Shown piece after piece: positions 31,750 through 40,235 of a stretch of 64,000 nt of DNA; position 1 is the first letter of the stretch, and each line of letters opens with the position of its first letter. The translations under genes and the position numbers were made by a program. The stretch comes from Faecalibacterium hattorii. GTDB taxonomy: Bacteria; Bacillota; Clostridia; Oscillospirales; Ruminococcaceae. A model generated the notes under the pieces. It searched no databases and was not told the origin of the DNA. It worked only from the letters and a program-made list of their open reading frames with translations. Location of the stretch: contig NZ_PRLC01000005.1 in NCBI RefSeq assembly GCF_003287455.1, positions 62,001-126,000 of the forward strand, read 5' to 3'.

Positions 31750-31811
31750 AAAATTCCCGTTTGCCCTACTCGCTCCCAGCAGGGTTTGGGGCTCCACACG
31801 CCCCAACAAGA
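31750..31811. repeat. Right-flank repeat, copy 2
   Basis: This follows the peptidase E gene and matches 29097-29157, including the TTGGGGC/GCCCCAA hairpin. Confidence 0.75.
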
Positions 31812-31812
31812 G

Positions 31813-31905
31813 CACTTATGTAATAGAAACTTCTACCGGGAAGCATATCAATATTGAAGTCGATGCAGCATCAAAAGTCCTGCCTTGCTATGCCGGACTT
31901 GACAG
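31813..31905 (+). pseudogene. Possible short coding remnant
   Basis: The stretch reads without stops as YVIETSTGKHINIEV and onward to LPCYAGLDST, with protein-like composition but no start or ribosome site. It may be the tail of a deleted gene. Low confidence; chance is possible over 31 codons. Confidence 0.2.
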
Positions 31906-31908
31906 CAC

Positions 31909-31948
31909 AAAGCCCCTCTCCGTTTTTGCGCGGAGAGGGGCTTATTTT
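31909..31948. terminator. Bidirectional terminator at the island right edge
   Basis: A perfect 12-bp stem (31911-31922 with 31931-31942) is followed by TATTTTAT on the plus strand. It closes the minus-strand oligopeptide operon. Confidence 0.8.
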
Positions 31949-31959
31949 ATACTCTATGC

Positions 31960-32892
31960 TTATTTGCACCACTGGGCAAACTCGTCGTCAGTGCACTTGA
32001 CGTAATGGCTGCCCTCGACATGGTGGCTGGTGCCCTTGGTGTAGTCGATGCCGGAGGTGGCGTAGTCGTAGGTCTCGGCCACGCGGCGCTTTTCCACCAC
32101 CGGGTTCGGCAGAGGGATGGCCGACAGCAGACTCCGGGTGTAGGGGTGGATGGGATGCTCGAAGATCTCCTCGGTGGTGCCGGTCTCCAGCAGGTGCCCC
32201 AGATGGAGCACGCCGATGCGGTCCGAGATGTACTTGACCATGGACAGGTCGTGGGCAATGAACAGGTAGGCCGTGCCGGTCTCCTGCTGGATGTCCTTCA
32301 TCAGGTTGACCACCTGTGCCTGAATGGACACGTCCAGCGCCGAGATGCACTCGTCGGCGATGATGAGCTTCGGGTTCATGATGAGGGCGCGGGCAATGCC
32401 GACGCGCTGGCGCTGGCCGCCGGAGAACTGGTGGGGGTAGCGCTCGGCGTGCTCCGGCGCAAGGCCGACCTTTGCGAGGATCTTCTCCACCTTTTCGCGG
32501 CGCTCGCCCTGCGTTTTGTACATGTGGTGGATGTCCAGCCCTTCGCCGATGATGTCCTCCACCTTTTTGCGGGGGTTCAGAGAGGCCATCGGGTCTTGGA
32601 AGATCATCTGCATCTGGGTGCGCAGGGTGCTGTTCTGGGTGTGGGAGAGGTGTCCGCTGATGTCCTGCCCGTCGAAGGTGATCTTGCCCGCAGTGGGGTC
32701 GTACAGGCGGATGATGCTGCGGCCGATGGTGGACTTGCCCGAACCGGACTCGCCCACCAGACCGTAGGTCTCGCCGGGGTAAATTTCAAAGCTGACGTCG
32801 TCCACGGCCTTGACCGTGAAGTTCTTGTTGACGCGGAAATACTGCTTCAGCCCCTCGACCTTCAGCAGCGGGGCCGTTGTATGCTCTGCCAT
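31960..32892 (-). CDS. Oligopeptide/dipeptide ABC transporter ATPase (OppF/DppF type)
   Basis: The 310-residue ATPase has Walker [10 protein letters not shown] (47-55), signature FSGGQRQRVGIARAL, Walker B LIIADECISALD and the C-terminal YTRSLLSAIP segment of the oligopeptide transporter subfamily. Its stop is followed by a terminator, so it is the last gene of the operon. With the OppD-type partner it powers peptide import. Confidence 0.92.
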   Translation of the reverse strand: MAEHTTAPLLKVEGLKQYFRVNKNFTVKAVDDVSFEIYPGETYGLVGESGSGKSTIGRSIIRLYDPTAGKITFDGQDISGHLSHTQNSTLRTQMQMIFQDPMASLNPRKKVEDIIGEGLDIHHMYKTQGERREKVEKILAKVGLAPEHAERYPHQFSGGQRQRVGIARALIMNPKLIIADECISALDVSIQAQVVNLMKDIQQETGTAYLFIAHDLSMVKYISDRIGVLHLGHLLETGTTEEIFEHPIHPYTRSLLSAIPLPNPVVEKRRVAETYDYATSGIDYTKGTSHHVEGSHYVKCTDDEFAQWCK

Positions 32893-33990
32893 TTATTCCG
32901 CCTCCTCGATCTTTTTTGCTTCCGTGCGCATCCGGGCGATCCGCTCCTTGAGTTCCGGCGGCATCTCCACCTTGGGTGCGCGGGGGTCCAGCAGCCATGT
33001 GGCCGCGTAGTGGGTATCGCTGAGCTTGAACATGGGAGGCTCGGCCTTGTCGTCGATGTTCAGCGCGAAGCGGTTGCGGGGCGCAAAGGCGTCGCCGGGC
33101 TTCTCATGCAGCAGGTTCGGCGGCGAGCCGGGAATGGTGTACAGGCGGTCGTCGGCGGTATCGAGGTCGGGCATGGCCGACAGCAGACCCCACGTGTAGG
33201 GGTGCTTGGGGTCGTAGAAAATTTCATCAATGGTGCCGGTCTCCACGATCTTGCCCGCGTACATGACATCCACGTAATCGGCCACCTTGGCCACAACACC
33301 GAGGTCGTGGGTGATGTAGATGACCGAAATGCCGCGCTCCTTCTGGATGCTGCGGATCAGCTCCAGAATCTTGGCTTGGATGGTGACATCCAGCGCGGTA
33401 GTAGGCTCATCGCAGATGAGCAGGTCGGGGTCGCAGGAAAGGGCGATGGCGATGACCACACGCTGCCGCATACCGCCGGACAGCTGGTGGGGGTAGTTCT
33501 TCATCCGCTTTTCGGCGTCGGTGATGCCGACCTCCTCCAGCAGCTCCAGCGCCTTTTTGTAGGCTTCGGCCTTGGGCATCTTGAAGTGCCAGAGCATTCC
33601 TTCCATGATCTGCTTGCCGATGGTCATGGTCGGGTCGAGGCTGGTCATGGGGTCTTGGAAGACCATGGCGATCCGCTTGCCGTTGATGTGGCGGCGGATC
33701 CACTTTTTATCCTTTTGCAGCAGATCCACGGTCTCCGGGCTGCCGTCGGCGTGGTGGTAGCTGAACTGGATGGAGCCGCTGTTGACGGTGGCATTCTTGG
33801 CCAGAATGCCCATGGCGGCCTTCATGGTGACCGACTTGCCGGAGCCGGACTCGCCCACCAGCGCCACCGTCTCGCCCTTGTACAGGTCGATGTTCACGCC
33901 GCGGATGGCGTGGACCGGGCCCGCCGTAGTCTTAAAGGTGATATCAAGGTCTCGCACCGACAAGACCTGTTCTTTTGTATTCTCAGGCAT
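32893..33990 (-). CDS. Oligopeptide/dipeptide ABC transporter ATPase (OppD/DppD type)
   Basis: The 365-residue ATPase has Walker A GESGSGKS (46-53), [27 protein letters not shown] and the [11 protein letters not shown](D) region followed by GSPPNLL, as in OppD. The C-terminal extension (after about 290) is longer than usual. Its stop directly abuts the start of the OppF-type gene. Confidence 0.92.
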   Translation of the reverse strand: MPENTKEQVLSVRDLDITFKTTAGPVHAIRGVNIDLYKGETVALVGESGSGKSVTMKAAMGILAKNATVNSGSIQFSYHHADGSPETVDLLQKDKKWIRRHINGKRIAMVFQDPMTSLDPTMTIGKQIMEGMLWHFKMPKAEAYKKALELLEEVGITDAEKRMKNYPHQLSGGMRQRVVIAIALSCDPDLLICDEPTTALDVTIQAKILELIRSIQKERGISVIYITHDLGVVAKVADYVDVMYAGKIVETGTIDEIFYDPKHPYTWGLLSAMPDLDTADDRLYTIPGSPPNLLHEKPGDAFAPRNRFALNIDDKAEPPMFKLSDTHYAATWLLDPRAPKVEMPPELKERIARMRTEAKKIEEAE

Positions 33991-34003
33991 GAGGTGTTCC
34001 TCC

Positions 34004-35071
34004 TTACATACTCTTCATCTTGGGGTCCAGCGCCTCGCGCAGACCGTCGGCCACGAGGTTGAAGCTGAGCATCAGCAGACTCATGACCACGATGGGCGGG
34101 ATGATCTGGTACGGATGGGTGGTAAAGCTGTTGTACAGCTCACTGATCAACGAACCCAGCGAGCACTGCGGCACCGGGATGCCCAGACCGACGAACGAAA
34201 GGAAGGCCTCGGTGAAGATGGCGGTGGGGATGCTGAACATGACCTGCGTGATGATGGGTCCGATGATGTTGGGTAACACTTCCTTGAAAATGATGAAGAA
34301 GCTGCCCGCGCCCAGCGTGCGGGACGCCAGAACAAATTCCTGATCCTTCAGCTTGAGCATCTCGGCGCGGGCGATGCGGCTCATGCCCACCCACTCGGTC
34401 AGCATCAAAGCGAAGATGATGGTTACCATGCCGGGCTGCAGCACCAGCAGCAGCAGTGTGACGATGACCAGACGGGGGATGCCGTTGGCCACTTCCAAAA
34501 AGCGCTGCATCACCATATCGACCTTGCCGCCGAAGTAGCCGGAGATCAGGCCATAGCTCATGCCGATGACCATATCGATGACGGCGGCGGCCACGGCGAT
34601 GATGAGGGAAACGCGGGCGCCCTCCCATGTACGGGTCCAGATGTCGCGGCCGTAGAGGTCGCTGCCGAACCAGTAGTAGACGTCCAGTTTCTCCTTTTCC
34701 TGATAAGCGTTGGTCACCTTGGTGCCGGTGGTAGTGCTCATCTTCTCGCTGCCGTCCAGAATGCCGAACTGCTCAATGCCGGGCACACGGGGCGCAAAGT
34801 TCTTCTGGCTCAGGTCTTGGCCGGAGTAGGTGTAGCTGTTCATGCCGGGGCCGAAGACGGCCAGCAGCACGATGAAGACGATGAGCACGAGGCCCAGCAC
34901 CGCGCTCTTTTTATGGAAGAAGCGGATGAGCGCATCCTTCCAGAAGCTCTGGGCTGCAAAGTTGGTATCCACTGCGATCTCGGCCTCGTTGTGCTTGAGC
35001 TCGAAATCGGCGGCGGTGAAGGTTTCGTTCGGGGAGGCCGCCTCGCCCACGCGGATCGCTTTTGCTGCCAT
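34004..35071 (-). CDS. Oligopeptide ABC transporter permease (OppC/DppC type)
   Basis: The 355-residue permease has a long N-terminal cytoplasmic part, one early membrane segment (about 55-75), an extracytoplasmic insert of about 70 residues, then five segments with the EAA-like loop EWVGMSRIARAEMLKLKDQEFV. The order OppA-B-C-D-F and close spacing define one operon. Confidence 0.9.
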   Translation of the reverse strand: MAAKAIRVGEAASPNETFTAADFELKHNEAEIAVDTNFAAQSFWKDALIRFFHKKSAVLGLVLIVFIVLLAVFGPGMNSYTYSGQDLSQKNFAPRVPGIEQFGILDGSEKMSTTTGTKVTNAYQEKEKLDVYYWFGSDLYGRDIWTRTWEGARVSLIIAVAAAVIDMVIGMSYGLISGYFGGKVDMVMQRFLEVANGIPRLVIVTLLLLVLQPGMVTIIFALMLTEWVGMSRIARAEMLKLKDQEFVLASRTLGAGSFFIIFKEVLPNIIGPIITQVMFSIPTAIFTEAFLSFVGLGIPVPQCSLGSLISELYNSFTTHPYQIIPPIVVMSLLMLSFNLVADGLREALDPKMKSM

Positions 35072-36007
35072 TTAGTCGTCCCCCTTTGCCAAACGAATGC
35101 GCGGATCGATGACGCCGTACAGCAGGTCAACGACCAGCATGATGCCAATGTACATAGCGCTGTAGATGAAGCTCAGGCCGATGACCACATTGTAGTCGTT
35201 GGACTGGATGGCCGTCACCAGCAGGCTGCCCACACCGGGGATGGCGAAGATCTTCTCCACCACCAGCGAGCCGGTCATCAGATCCACGATCAGCGGTGCC
35301 AGCACCGTGATGATGGGGATGAGGGCGTTGCGCAGGGCGTGGCGGAAGATCAGCGCCGGGCCGGAGATGCCCTTGCTCTCGGCCAGCAGCATATAATCGG
35401 AGTCGAGGACTTCGATCATCTCGCTGCGGGTGAAGCGGGCGATGGACGCCATGGTGAACATGGACAGCGACACGCTGGGCAATACGCTGGACCCGAAGAT
35501 GTCCTTCGCGGAGAAGAGCATCGGAAACCAACGGAGCTTGAAGCCGAAGGTGTAGCTCAGCGCCAGCGCAAAGACGTAGGACGGCACCGACACGCCGATG
35601 ACCGAGATGATGGTAGCGACGGTGTCAAAGACGGTGTCCCGCTTGAGGGCGGCAATGATGCCCAGCACAAGGCCCACCACGGCACCCAGCATGACCGCCA
35701 TGCCGCCGATCTGGATGGAGATGGGCAGACGGGACTGGATGAGCTGGGAGATGGGCGTATTCTTGGAGATATTGTAGCTGACGCCGAAATCGCCGCGAAG
35801 CATATTGCCCACATAGCGGAAGAATTGGATGTAGATGGGCTGGTCGAGGCCGTACTTTGCGTACAGGGCCGCGCGCATGTCAGCCGTCAGCTTTTCATCG
35901 TTGAAGGGCGAACCGGGCATCAGCTGCATCAGGATGAACAGGACCAGCAGAATGGCCAGCAAAGTGAACAGCGAGGTCAGGATTCGCTTGAGCGTATATT
36001 TTTTCAC
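35072..36007 (-). CDS. Oligopeptide ABC transporter permease (OppB/DppB type)
   Basis: The 311-residue protein starts at GTG 36007 (V-KKYTLKRILTSLF), the usual start of this family, with AAGGGGG about ten bases upstream. The longer frame would begin at TTG inside the upstream terminator. Conserved features are QLMPGSPF, a LGLDQP-type loop, six membrane segments and the coupling loop ARFTRSEMIEVLDSDYM. It forms the channel with the OppC-type partner. Confidence 0.9.
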   Translation of the reverse strand: MKKYTLKRILTSLFTLLAILLVLFILMQLMPGSPFNDEKLTADMRAALYAKYGLDQPIYIQFFRYVGNMLRGDFGVSYNISKNTPISQLIQSRLPISIQIGGMAVMLGAVVGLVLGIIAALKRDTVFDTVATIISVIGVSVPSYVFALALSYTFGFKLRWFPMLFSAKDIFGSSVLPSVSLSMFTMASIARFTRSEMIEVLDSDYMLLAESKGISGPALIFRHALRNALIPIITVLAPLIVDLMTGSLVVEKIFAIPGVGSLLVTAIQSNDYNVVIGLSFIYSAMYIGIMLVVDLLYGVIDPRIRLAKGDD

Positions 36008-36080
36008 GTCGGGTGGACCCCCTTTGTCCGGGTGTATTTTTGCGGTCAGCCGTTCGTCTGCCGCGGACAGGTGCAATGCC

Positions 36081-36120
36081 AAAAAGGCGCACAGTGGCTT
36101 TTGCGGGCCACTGTGCGGCC
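36081..36120 (-). terminator. Hairpin after the peptide-binding protein gene
   Basis: An 11-12-bp stem (36087-36098 with 36107-36117) with CTTTTTGG on the minus strand. It would lower permease expression relative to the binding protein, a common arrangement in such operons. Confidence 0.75.
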
Positions 36121-36140
36121 TTATTCAGCGATTCAGTTGT

Positions 36141-37847
36141 TTACTCGCTCTTGGTGGTGTTCTTGTACACACGGTTCAGAGCGCAGGGGTGATGCTCGAC
36201 ACCCTTGACGGCAGAGGAGATCATCTCGGCGTTGCACTGGCCGTACAGCGGGAAGATGACGGCCTGTTCGAGGACGATCTGCTCGGCCTCATACAGGGCT
36301 GCCCAGCGGCCTTCGGGGTCGGTGCACAGGTCACCGGTGGTGCACTCGTCGATGACGGCGTCATAGTCGGCGTCGCTCCACAGACCGTAGTTGTTGGAGT
36401 TGCCGGTGACCCACATACCGAGGTAGGTCATGGGGTCGGCGTAGTCGGGACCCCAGCGGGTCAGGCCGATCTCAAAGTTGCCGTCCTGCATATCCTGCAC
36501 GCGCTGCTTCTTGGGCTCGACGGTCAGGTTCAGGGTAAAGCCCTCCAGCGTGGTCTCCAGCTGCTCCTTGACGACCTGTGCGACCTTCTGGGGTGCATCG
36601 TCGGCGTCAACGACCATATCGAAGGTGAAGGAGTCCTTGCCCAGCTCGCTCTTGGCCTGTTCGTAATACTCCTTGGCCTTGTCGGCGTTGTAGGCGCAGA
36701 AATCGGCGAACTTGGTCTGGTCGGCGCTGAAGTCGCTGCCGTCGGGGCCGGTAGCGAACTGCGGAGGAACGGCGGTGTAGCAGGGAGCGGAGCCGTCCTT
36801 CAGGACATCGTCCGTGATGGAATCACGATTCAGCGCGAAGGTGATGGCCTTGCGCAGGTTCTCGTTGGCCAGTTCGGGCACACCCGCCATGTTGGGGCTG
36901 AGGTACCACAGGTAACCGGCACCCACGCTGGTGAATTCGGGGTCGTCCTTGACCTGATCGACCTGTTCACCGTTCAGCAGGGTCATATCCAGTGCGCCGG
37001 TCTGATAGCTCATCAGAGCCTGCTGGCTGTCCTTGATGACCTGATAGGCCAGACTGTCCAGCGCGATCTTGTCGGCGTCGTAGTAGTCGGGGTTCTTTTC
37101 CAGCGTGAAGGCGGTAGCAGCGGGCTGGTAATCGGTCAGCTTGAAGGCACCGTTGGAAAGCACGGTGTCGGGGCTGGTGCCGAAGGTGTCTGCGCAGCTG
37201 TTGTAGAACGCCTCGTTCACGGGGTAGAAGGTGGGGAAGTACATCAGGCTCAGGAAGTAGCTGACGGGAACGTTCAGCTGGACTTCCAGCGTCTTATCGT
37301 CCACTGCGCTCACGCCCAGATCGGTGACGGGCTTCTCGCCGGCAATGATCTCTGCGGCGTTGACGATCTGACCGATATCGGACAGCATGTAGGAATACTC
37401 GGAAGCAGTAGCGGGGTCAACCGCACGATGCCAGCCGAAGACGAAGTCAGCGGCGGTCACAGCATCCCCGTTGGACCACTTGGCATCGCGCAGGTGGAAG
37501 GTATACGTCTTGCCGTCCTCGCTGATGTCGTAGGTCTCCGCCAGCGCCGGGATGGCTGCGCCGTCGGCGTCCATCTGCATCAGGCCGTCGGTGTAGTCCG
37601 CAATGACCTCGAAGGAGGTGCCGTCGGTGGCCACCTGCGGGTCGAGGGACTGAACCTCGGTCTCCAGCATGATGTTCAGGGTGCCGCCCTGTGCAGTGCC
37701 AGCTGCAGAGGACGCCGTAGAACCGGCAGCGGAAGAAGCTGCCACGGAGCTGGAAGAGCCGCCGCAAGCCGTCAGAGCCAGTGCAGCCGTGGTGACACCC
37801 GCAGCAGACAGGAAGCTGCGGCGCGAAATACGACGATCGAATTTCAT
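36141..37847 (-). CDS. Peptide ABC transporter substrate-binding lipoprotein (OppA/DppA family)
   Basis: The 568-residue family 5 solute-binding protein has an N-terminal signal with SRRSFLSAAG, a twin-arginine-like motif, and a lipobox LTAC (cysteine near residue 28) followed by a Ser-Ala-rich linker. The body includes YTFHLRDAKWSNGDAVTAADFVFGW, the family signature. It captures peptides outside the cell. ATG 37847 is chosen because the signal peptide begins there and AGAGGGG lies upstream. Confidence 0.93.
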   Translation of the reverse strand: MKFDRRISRRSFLSAAGVTTAALALTACGGSSSSVAASSAAGSTASSAAGTAQGGTLNIMLETEVQSLDPQVATDGTSFEVIADYTDGLMQMDADGAAIPALAETYDISEDGKTYTFHLRDAKWSNGDAVTAADFVFGWHRAVDPATASEYSYMLSDIGQIVNAAEIIAGEKPVTDLGVSAVDDKTLEVQLNVPVSYFLSLMYFPTFYPVNEAFYNSCADTFGTSPDTVLSNGAFKLTDYQPAATAFTLEKNPDYYDADKIALDSLAYQVIKDSQQALMSYQTGALDMTLLNGEQVDQVKDDPEFTSVGAGYLWYLSPNMAGVPELANENLRKAITFALNRDSITDDVLKDGSAPCYTAVPPQFATGPDGSDFSADQTKFADFCAYNADKAKEYYEQAKSELGKDSFTFDMVVDADDAPQKVAQVVKEQLETTLEGFTLNLTVEPKKQRVQDMQDGNFEIGLTRWGPDYADPMTYLGMWVTGNSNNYGLWSDADYDAVIDECTTGDLCTDPEGRWAALYEAEQIVLEQAVIFPLYGQCNAEMISSAVKGVEHHPCALNRVYKNTTKSE

Positions 37848-37970
37848 ATCTATTTTTTCCCCTCTCTTGACCGCTTCAAGGCTATACCCTGCTAAAGCGG
37901 CACGTTCTAAAAATACACAAGGGTCTCCGTTCCCCCTCTGGAACTTTGCACCCCCTTGTGCCTTGGCCGC

Positions 37971-38077
37971 ATTATACATCGACCTTTTGCGAAAGAAAAG
38001 CCTTTTTTCAAAATTTGTCTCCAGTAAAAGCACATTTCTGCGGTTTGTCCAACACTTTGCCGAAGAAAGCGCTTATT
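37971..38077 (-). promoter_or_regulatory. Candidate promoter and cre-like site of the peptide transporter operon
   Basis: A TATAAT -10 (37976-37971) has only a weak TTTTCT -35. Upstream at 38064-38077, the core GAAAGCGCTT resembles the CcpA catabolite-repression element. The remaining gap, 37848-38340, holds AT-rich sequence and the rny terminator. Confidence 0.4.
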
Positions 38078-38291
38078 TTTTGTACAAGTTTTACCCATGA
38101 GCACATTTCACTTGTAAACAGTTCCGGTTGAAAGAGTATGATTTATTCTTTTTGACCGACTATTTCGCACGCCATTCTTTCTTTTATAAAGTGTTTCGTC
38201 TACTTTACTTTTTGTGAGCAAATTGCACCCTTCGCTTGGGTTTCATTGCATAACCGTTCTTGTGCCACGGACAGTTTTTGAAAAACCGCGC

Positions 38292-38326
38292 AAAAAAGGA
38301 GTCCGCTGCCAAATGCAGCGGACTCC
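38292..38326 (-). terminator. rny terminator
   Basis: A perfect 12-bp stem (38298-38309 with 38315-38326) followed by six T on the minus strand. Confidence 0.85.
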
Positions 38327-38340
38327 CAAAAATGTTCTGC

Positions 38341-39915
38341 TTATTTTGCGTAATCGACGGCGCGGCTCTCGCGGATGACATTGACCTTGATCTGGCCGGG
38401 GTAATCCAGCGTGTCCTCGATCTTCTTCGCGATCTGGCGGGCCAGCAGGATGACCTGATCGTCGCTGATAACGTCGGGCTTGACCATGATACGCACTTCA
38501 CGGCCAGCCTGAACGGCAAAGGCCTGTTCCACGCCCTCGAAGCTGGAAGAGATCTCCTCCAGATTTTCCAGACGCTTGACGTAACTCTCGACATTCTCGC
38601 GGCGGGCACCGGGGCGTGCGGCGCTGATGGCGTCACAAGCCTGAATGATGAAGGCCAGCGGGGTCTTGGGTTCCACGTCGCCGTGGTGGGCCTCGATGGC
38701 GTGGATGATCTGGGTGTTCTCCTTGTACTTGCGGCAGATGTCCACACCGATCTGGACATGGCTGCCCTCAATCTCATGGTCAAGGGCCTTGCCGATGTCA
38801 TGCAGCAGACCGGCACGACGGGCCAGCGTGACGTTCACGCCCATCTCGCCCGCCAGCAGACCGGCCAGCCAAGCCACTTCCATGCTGTGCGTCAGCGCGT
38901 TCTGGCCAAAGCTGGTGCGGTACTTCAAACGGCCGATCAGCTTGATCAGGTCGGGATGCAGACCGTGGATGCCCAGCTCCATAACGGCCTTCTCGCCCTC
39001 CCGCTTCATCTGCAGTTCGAGGTCGTGGCGGCACTTCTCCACCGTCTCCTCGATGCGGGCGGGGTGGATGCGGCCATCGCCGATCAGGCGCTCCAGCGTC
39101 ATGCGGGCCACCTCGCGGCGGGTCTGGTCGAAGGAGGACAGGGTGATGGCCTCCGGGGTGTCATCAATGATGAGGTCCACACCGGTGGCGGTCTCAAGGG
39201 CGCGGATGTTGCGGCCCTCACGGCCGATGATGCGGCCCTTCATCTCGTCGCTGGGCAGCGGCACGACGCTGACGGTGGTCTCGCTGCAATGGTCGGCAGC
39301 GCAGCGGGCAATGGCCTGACCGATCAGGTTCCGGGCCAGATTGTCGCAGTTCTCCTTCAGGTCGGTCTCATAGGCAGCCACACGGACGGCCTTTTCATGG
39401 GTCAGCTCCTCGTCCACCTTGTGCAGCAGCACTTCGCGGGCGTCTTCCTGACTCAGGCCGGCCAGTGTCTCAAGCCGCTCCATCTCCTTGGCGCGGATGG
39501 CGTCCACCTCGGCCAGATGGGCTTCGGCTTCTTCCTTCTTTTTCTTGAGCTCTTCTTCGCGTTTTTCCAGCGCCTCGGTCTTGCGGTCGAGGGCGGTCTC
39601 TTTCTGGTCGATGCGGTTCTCCTGCCGGGTGATCTCAGCGCGGCGCTGCTTGATCTCCTTGTCGGCTTCGGCCTTCTGGGCGTCCACTTCCGCTTTCAGG
39701 CGGAAGGCTTCGTCCTTGGCCTCCAGAACGGCTTCTTTGCGTTTTTGGTCTGCGGTCTTGATCGCTTCGTTCACCAGCCGGGTCGCCTCGGCTTCGGCGC
39801 TGCCGATCTGAGCCTCAGCGGTCTTTTTACGGTTGTTGTAACCAATAAAATAACCCCCGCCGATGCCAGCAGCAATTGCGACGATCACGACCACGATCCA
39901 TCCGATCGTGGGCAT
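38341..39915 (-). CDS. rny: Ribonuclease Y
   Basis: This membrane-anchored endoribonuclease starts bulk mRNA decay in Bacillota. The 524-residue protein has an N-terminal membrane helix (3-25), a long coiled coil (about 30-200), a KH domain ([18 protein letters not shown]), and an HD domain with [18 protein letters not shown] chose ATG 39915 with GGAGAG upstream. It has a strong promoter and an unusually long leader of about 265 bases. Confidence 0.95.
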   Translation of the reverse strand: MPTIGWIVVVIVAIAAGIGGGYFIGYNNRKKTAEAQIGSAEAEATRLVNEAIKTADQKRKEAVLEAKDEAFRLKAEVDAQKAEADKEIKQRRAEITRQENRIDQKETALDRKTEALEKREEELKKKKEEAEAHLAEVDAIRAKEMERLETLAGLSQEDAREVLLHKVDEELTHEKAVRVAAYETDLKENCDNLARNLIGQAIARCAADHCSETTVSVVPLPSDEMKGRIIGREGRNIRALETATGVDLIIDDTPEAITLSSFDQTRREVARMTLERLIGDGRIHPARIEETVEKCRHDLELQMKREGEKAVMELGIHGLHPDLIKLIGRLKYRTSFGQNALTHSMEVAWLAGLLAGEMGVNVTLARRAGLLHDIGKALDHEIEGSHVQIGVDICRKYKENTQIIHAIEAHHGDVEPKTPLAFIIQACDAISAARPGARRENVESYVKRLENLEEISSSFEGVEQAFAVQAGREVRIMVKPDVISDDQVILLARQIAKKIEDTLDYPGQIKVNVIRESRAVDYAK

Positions 39916-40179
39916 TGTGTTCACTCTCCTCAAAGTTAAAGTTTCAAAATTCAACTCATGCTGGAGACGCTGCCGGGCAAGGCGTGGGTCAACAATACAA
40001 AAATCAAGCTCGCAATACAAAACAGGCCGCAAAAACGAGACACCACGGCCCAAGGCCGAGGCTGCTTTTCGGTACAGTCCTGTTATTTCGAAGGTTTTGT
40101 TATAAAAACGGGCAGATGAAGCCCCATTGAACTTTGGTTGCGGATATCCCCTGCACGCAGCGTCATGGAATCCATACTA
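39916..40179 (-). other. Long 5' leader of rny
   Basis: From the predicted start near 40179 to the ATG there are about 265 untranslated bases with no convincing ORF on the minus strand. Short hairpins are visible (for example CGGCCTTGGGCCG, about 40052-40064), but no known RNA family could be recognised. Confidence 0.4.
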
Positions 40180-40185
40180 CCTCTT

Positions 40186-40214
40186 ATATTACGAAACATT
40201 TGAATCAATGTCAA
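40186..40214 (-). promoter_or_regulatory. rny promoter
   Basis: Minus strand: -35 TTGACA (40214-40209), a 17-base spacer, -10 TAATAT (40191-40186). Near-consensus. Confidence 0.8.
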
Positions 40215-40235
40215 GATATTTTACAAATTAAACTC

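Larger units (their letters stand above)
28389..31811. mobile_element. Accessory island with serine recombinase and two flank-sharing cargo genes
   Basis: Downstream of tRNA-Val lie a PNPOx-like gene, a large serine recombinase and a broken peptidase E gene. The two cargo genes are clearly AT-richer than their surroundings. Each is preceded by the same hairpin plus promoter sequence and followed by the same 61-62-base sequence, although the genes are unrelated. The borders are set by these shared repeats (left copies at 28389 and 31034, right copies at 29097 and 31750). No relaxase, replication or conjugation gene is present. Confidence 0.65.

Noticed and set aside
36008-36082. TTG start for the OppB-type permease
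   Set aside because: It would begin inside the upstream terminator; GTG 36007 matches the family start.
39985-40179. 6S RNA in the rny leader
   Set aside because: The size is suitable, but I could not see the long rod with a central bubble that defines 6S RNA.
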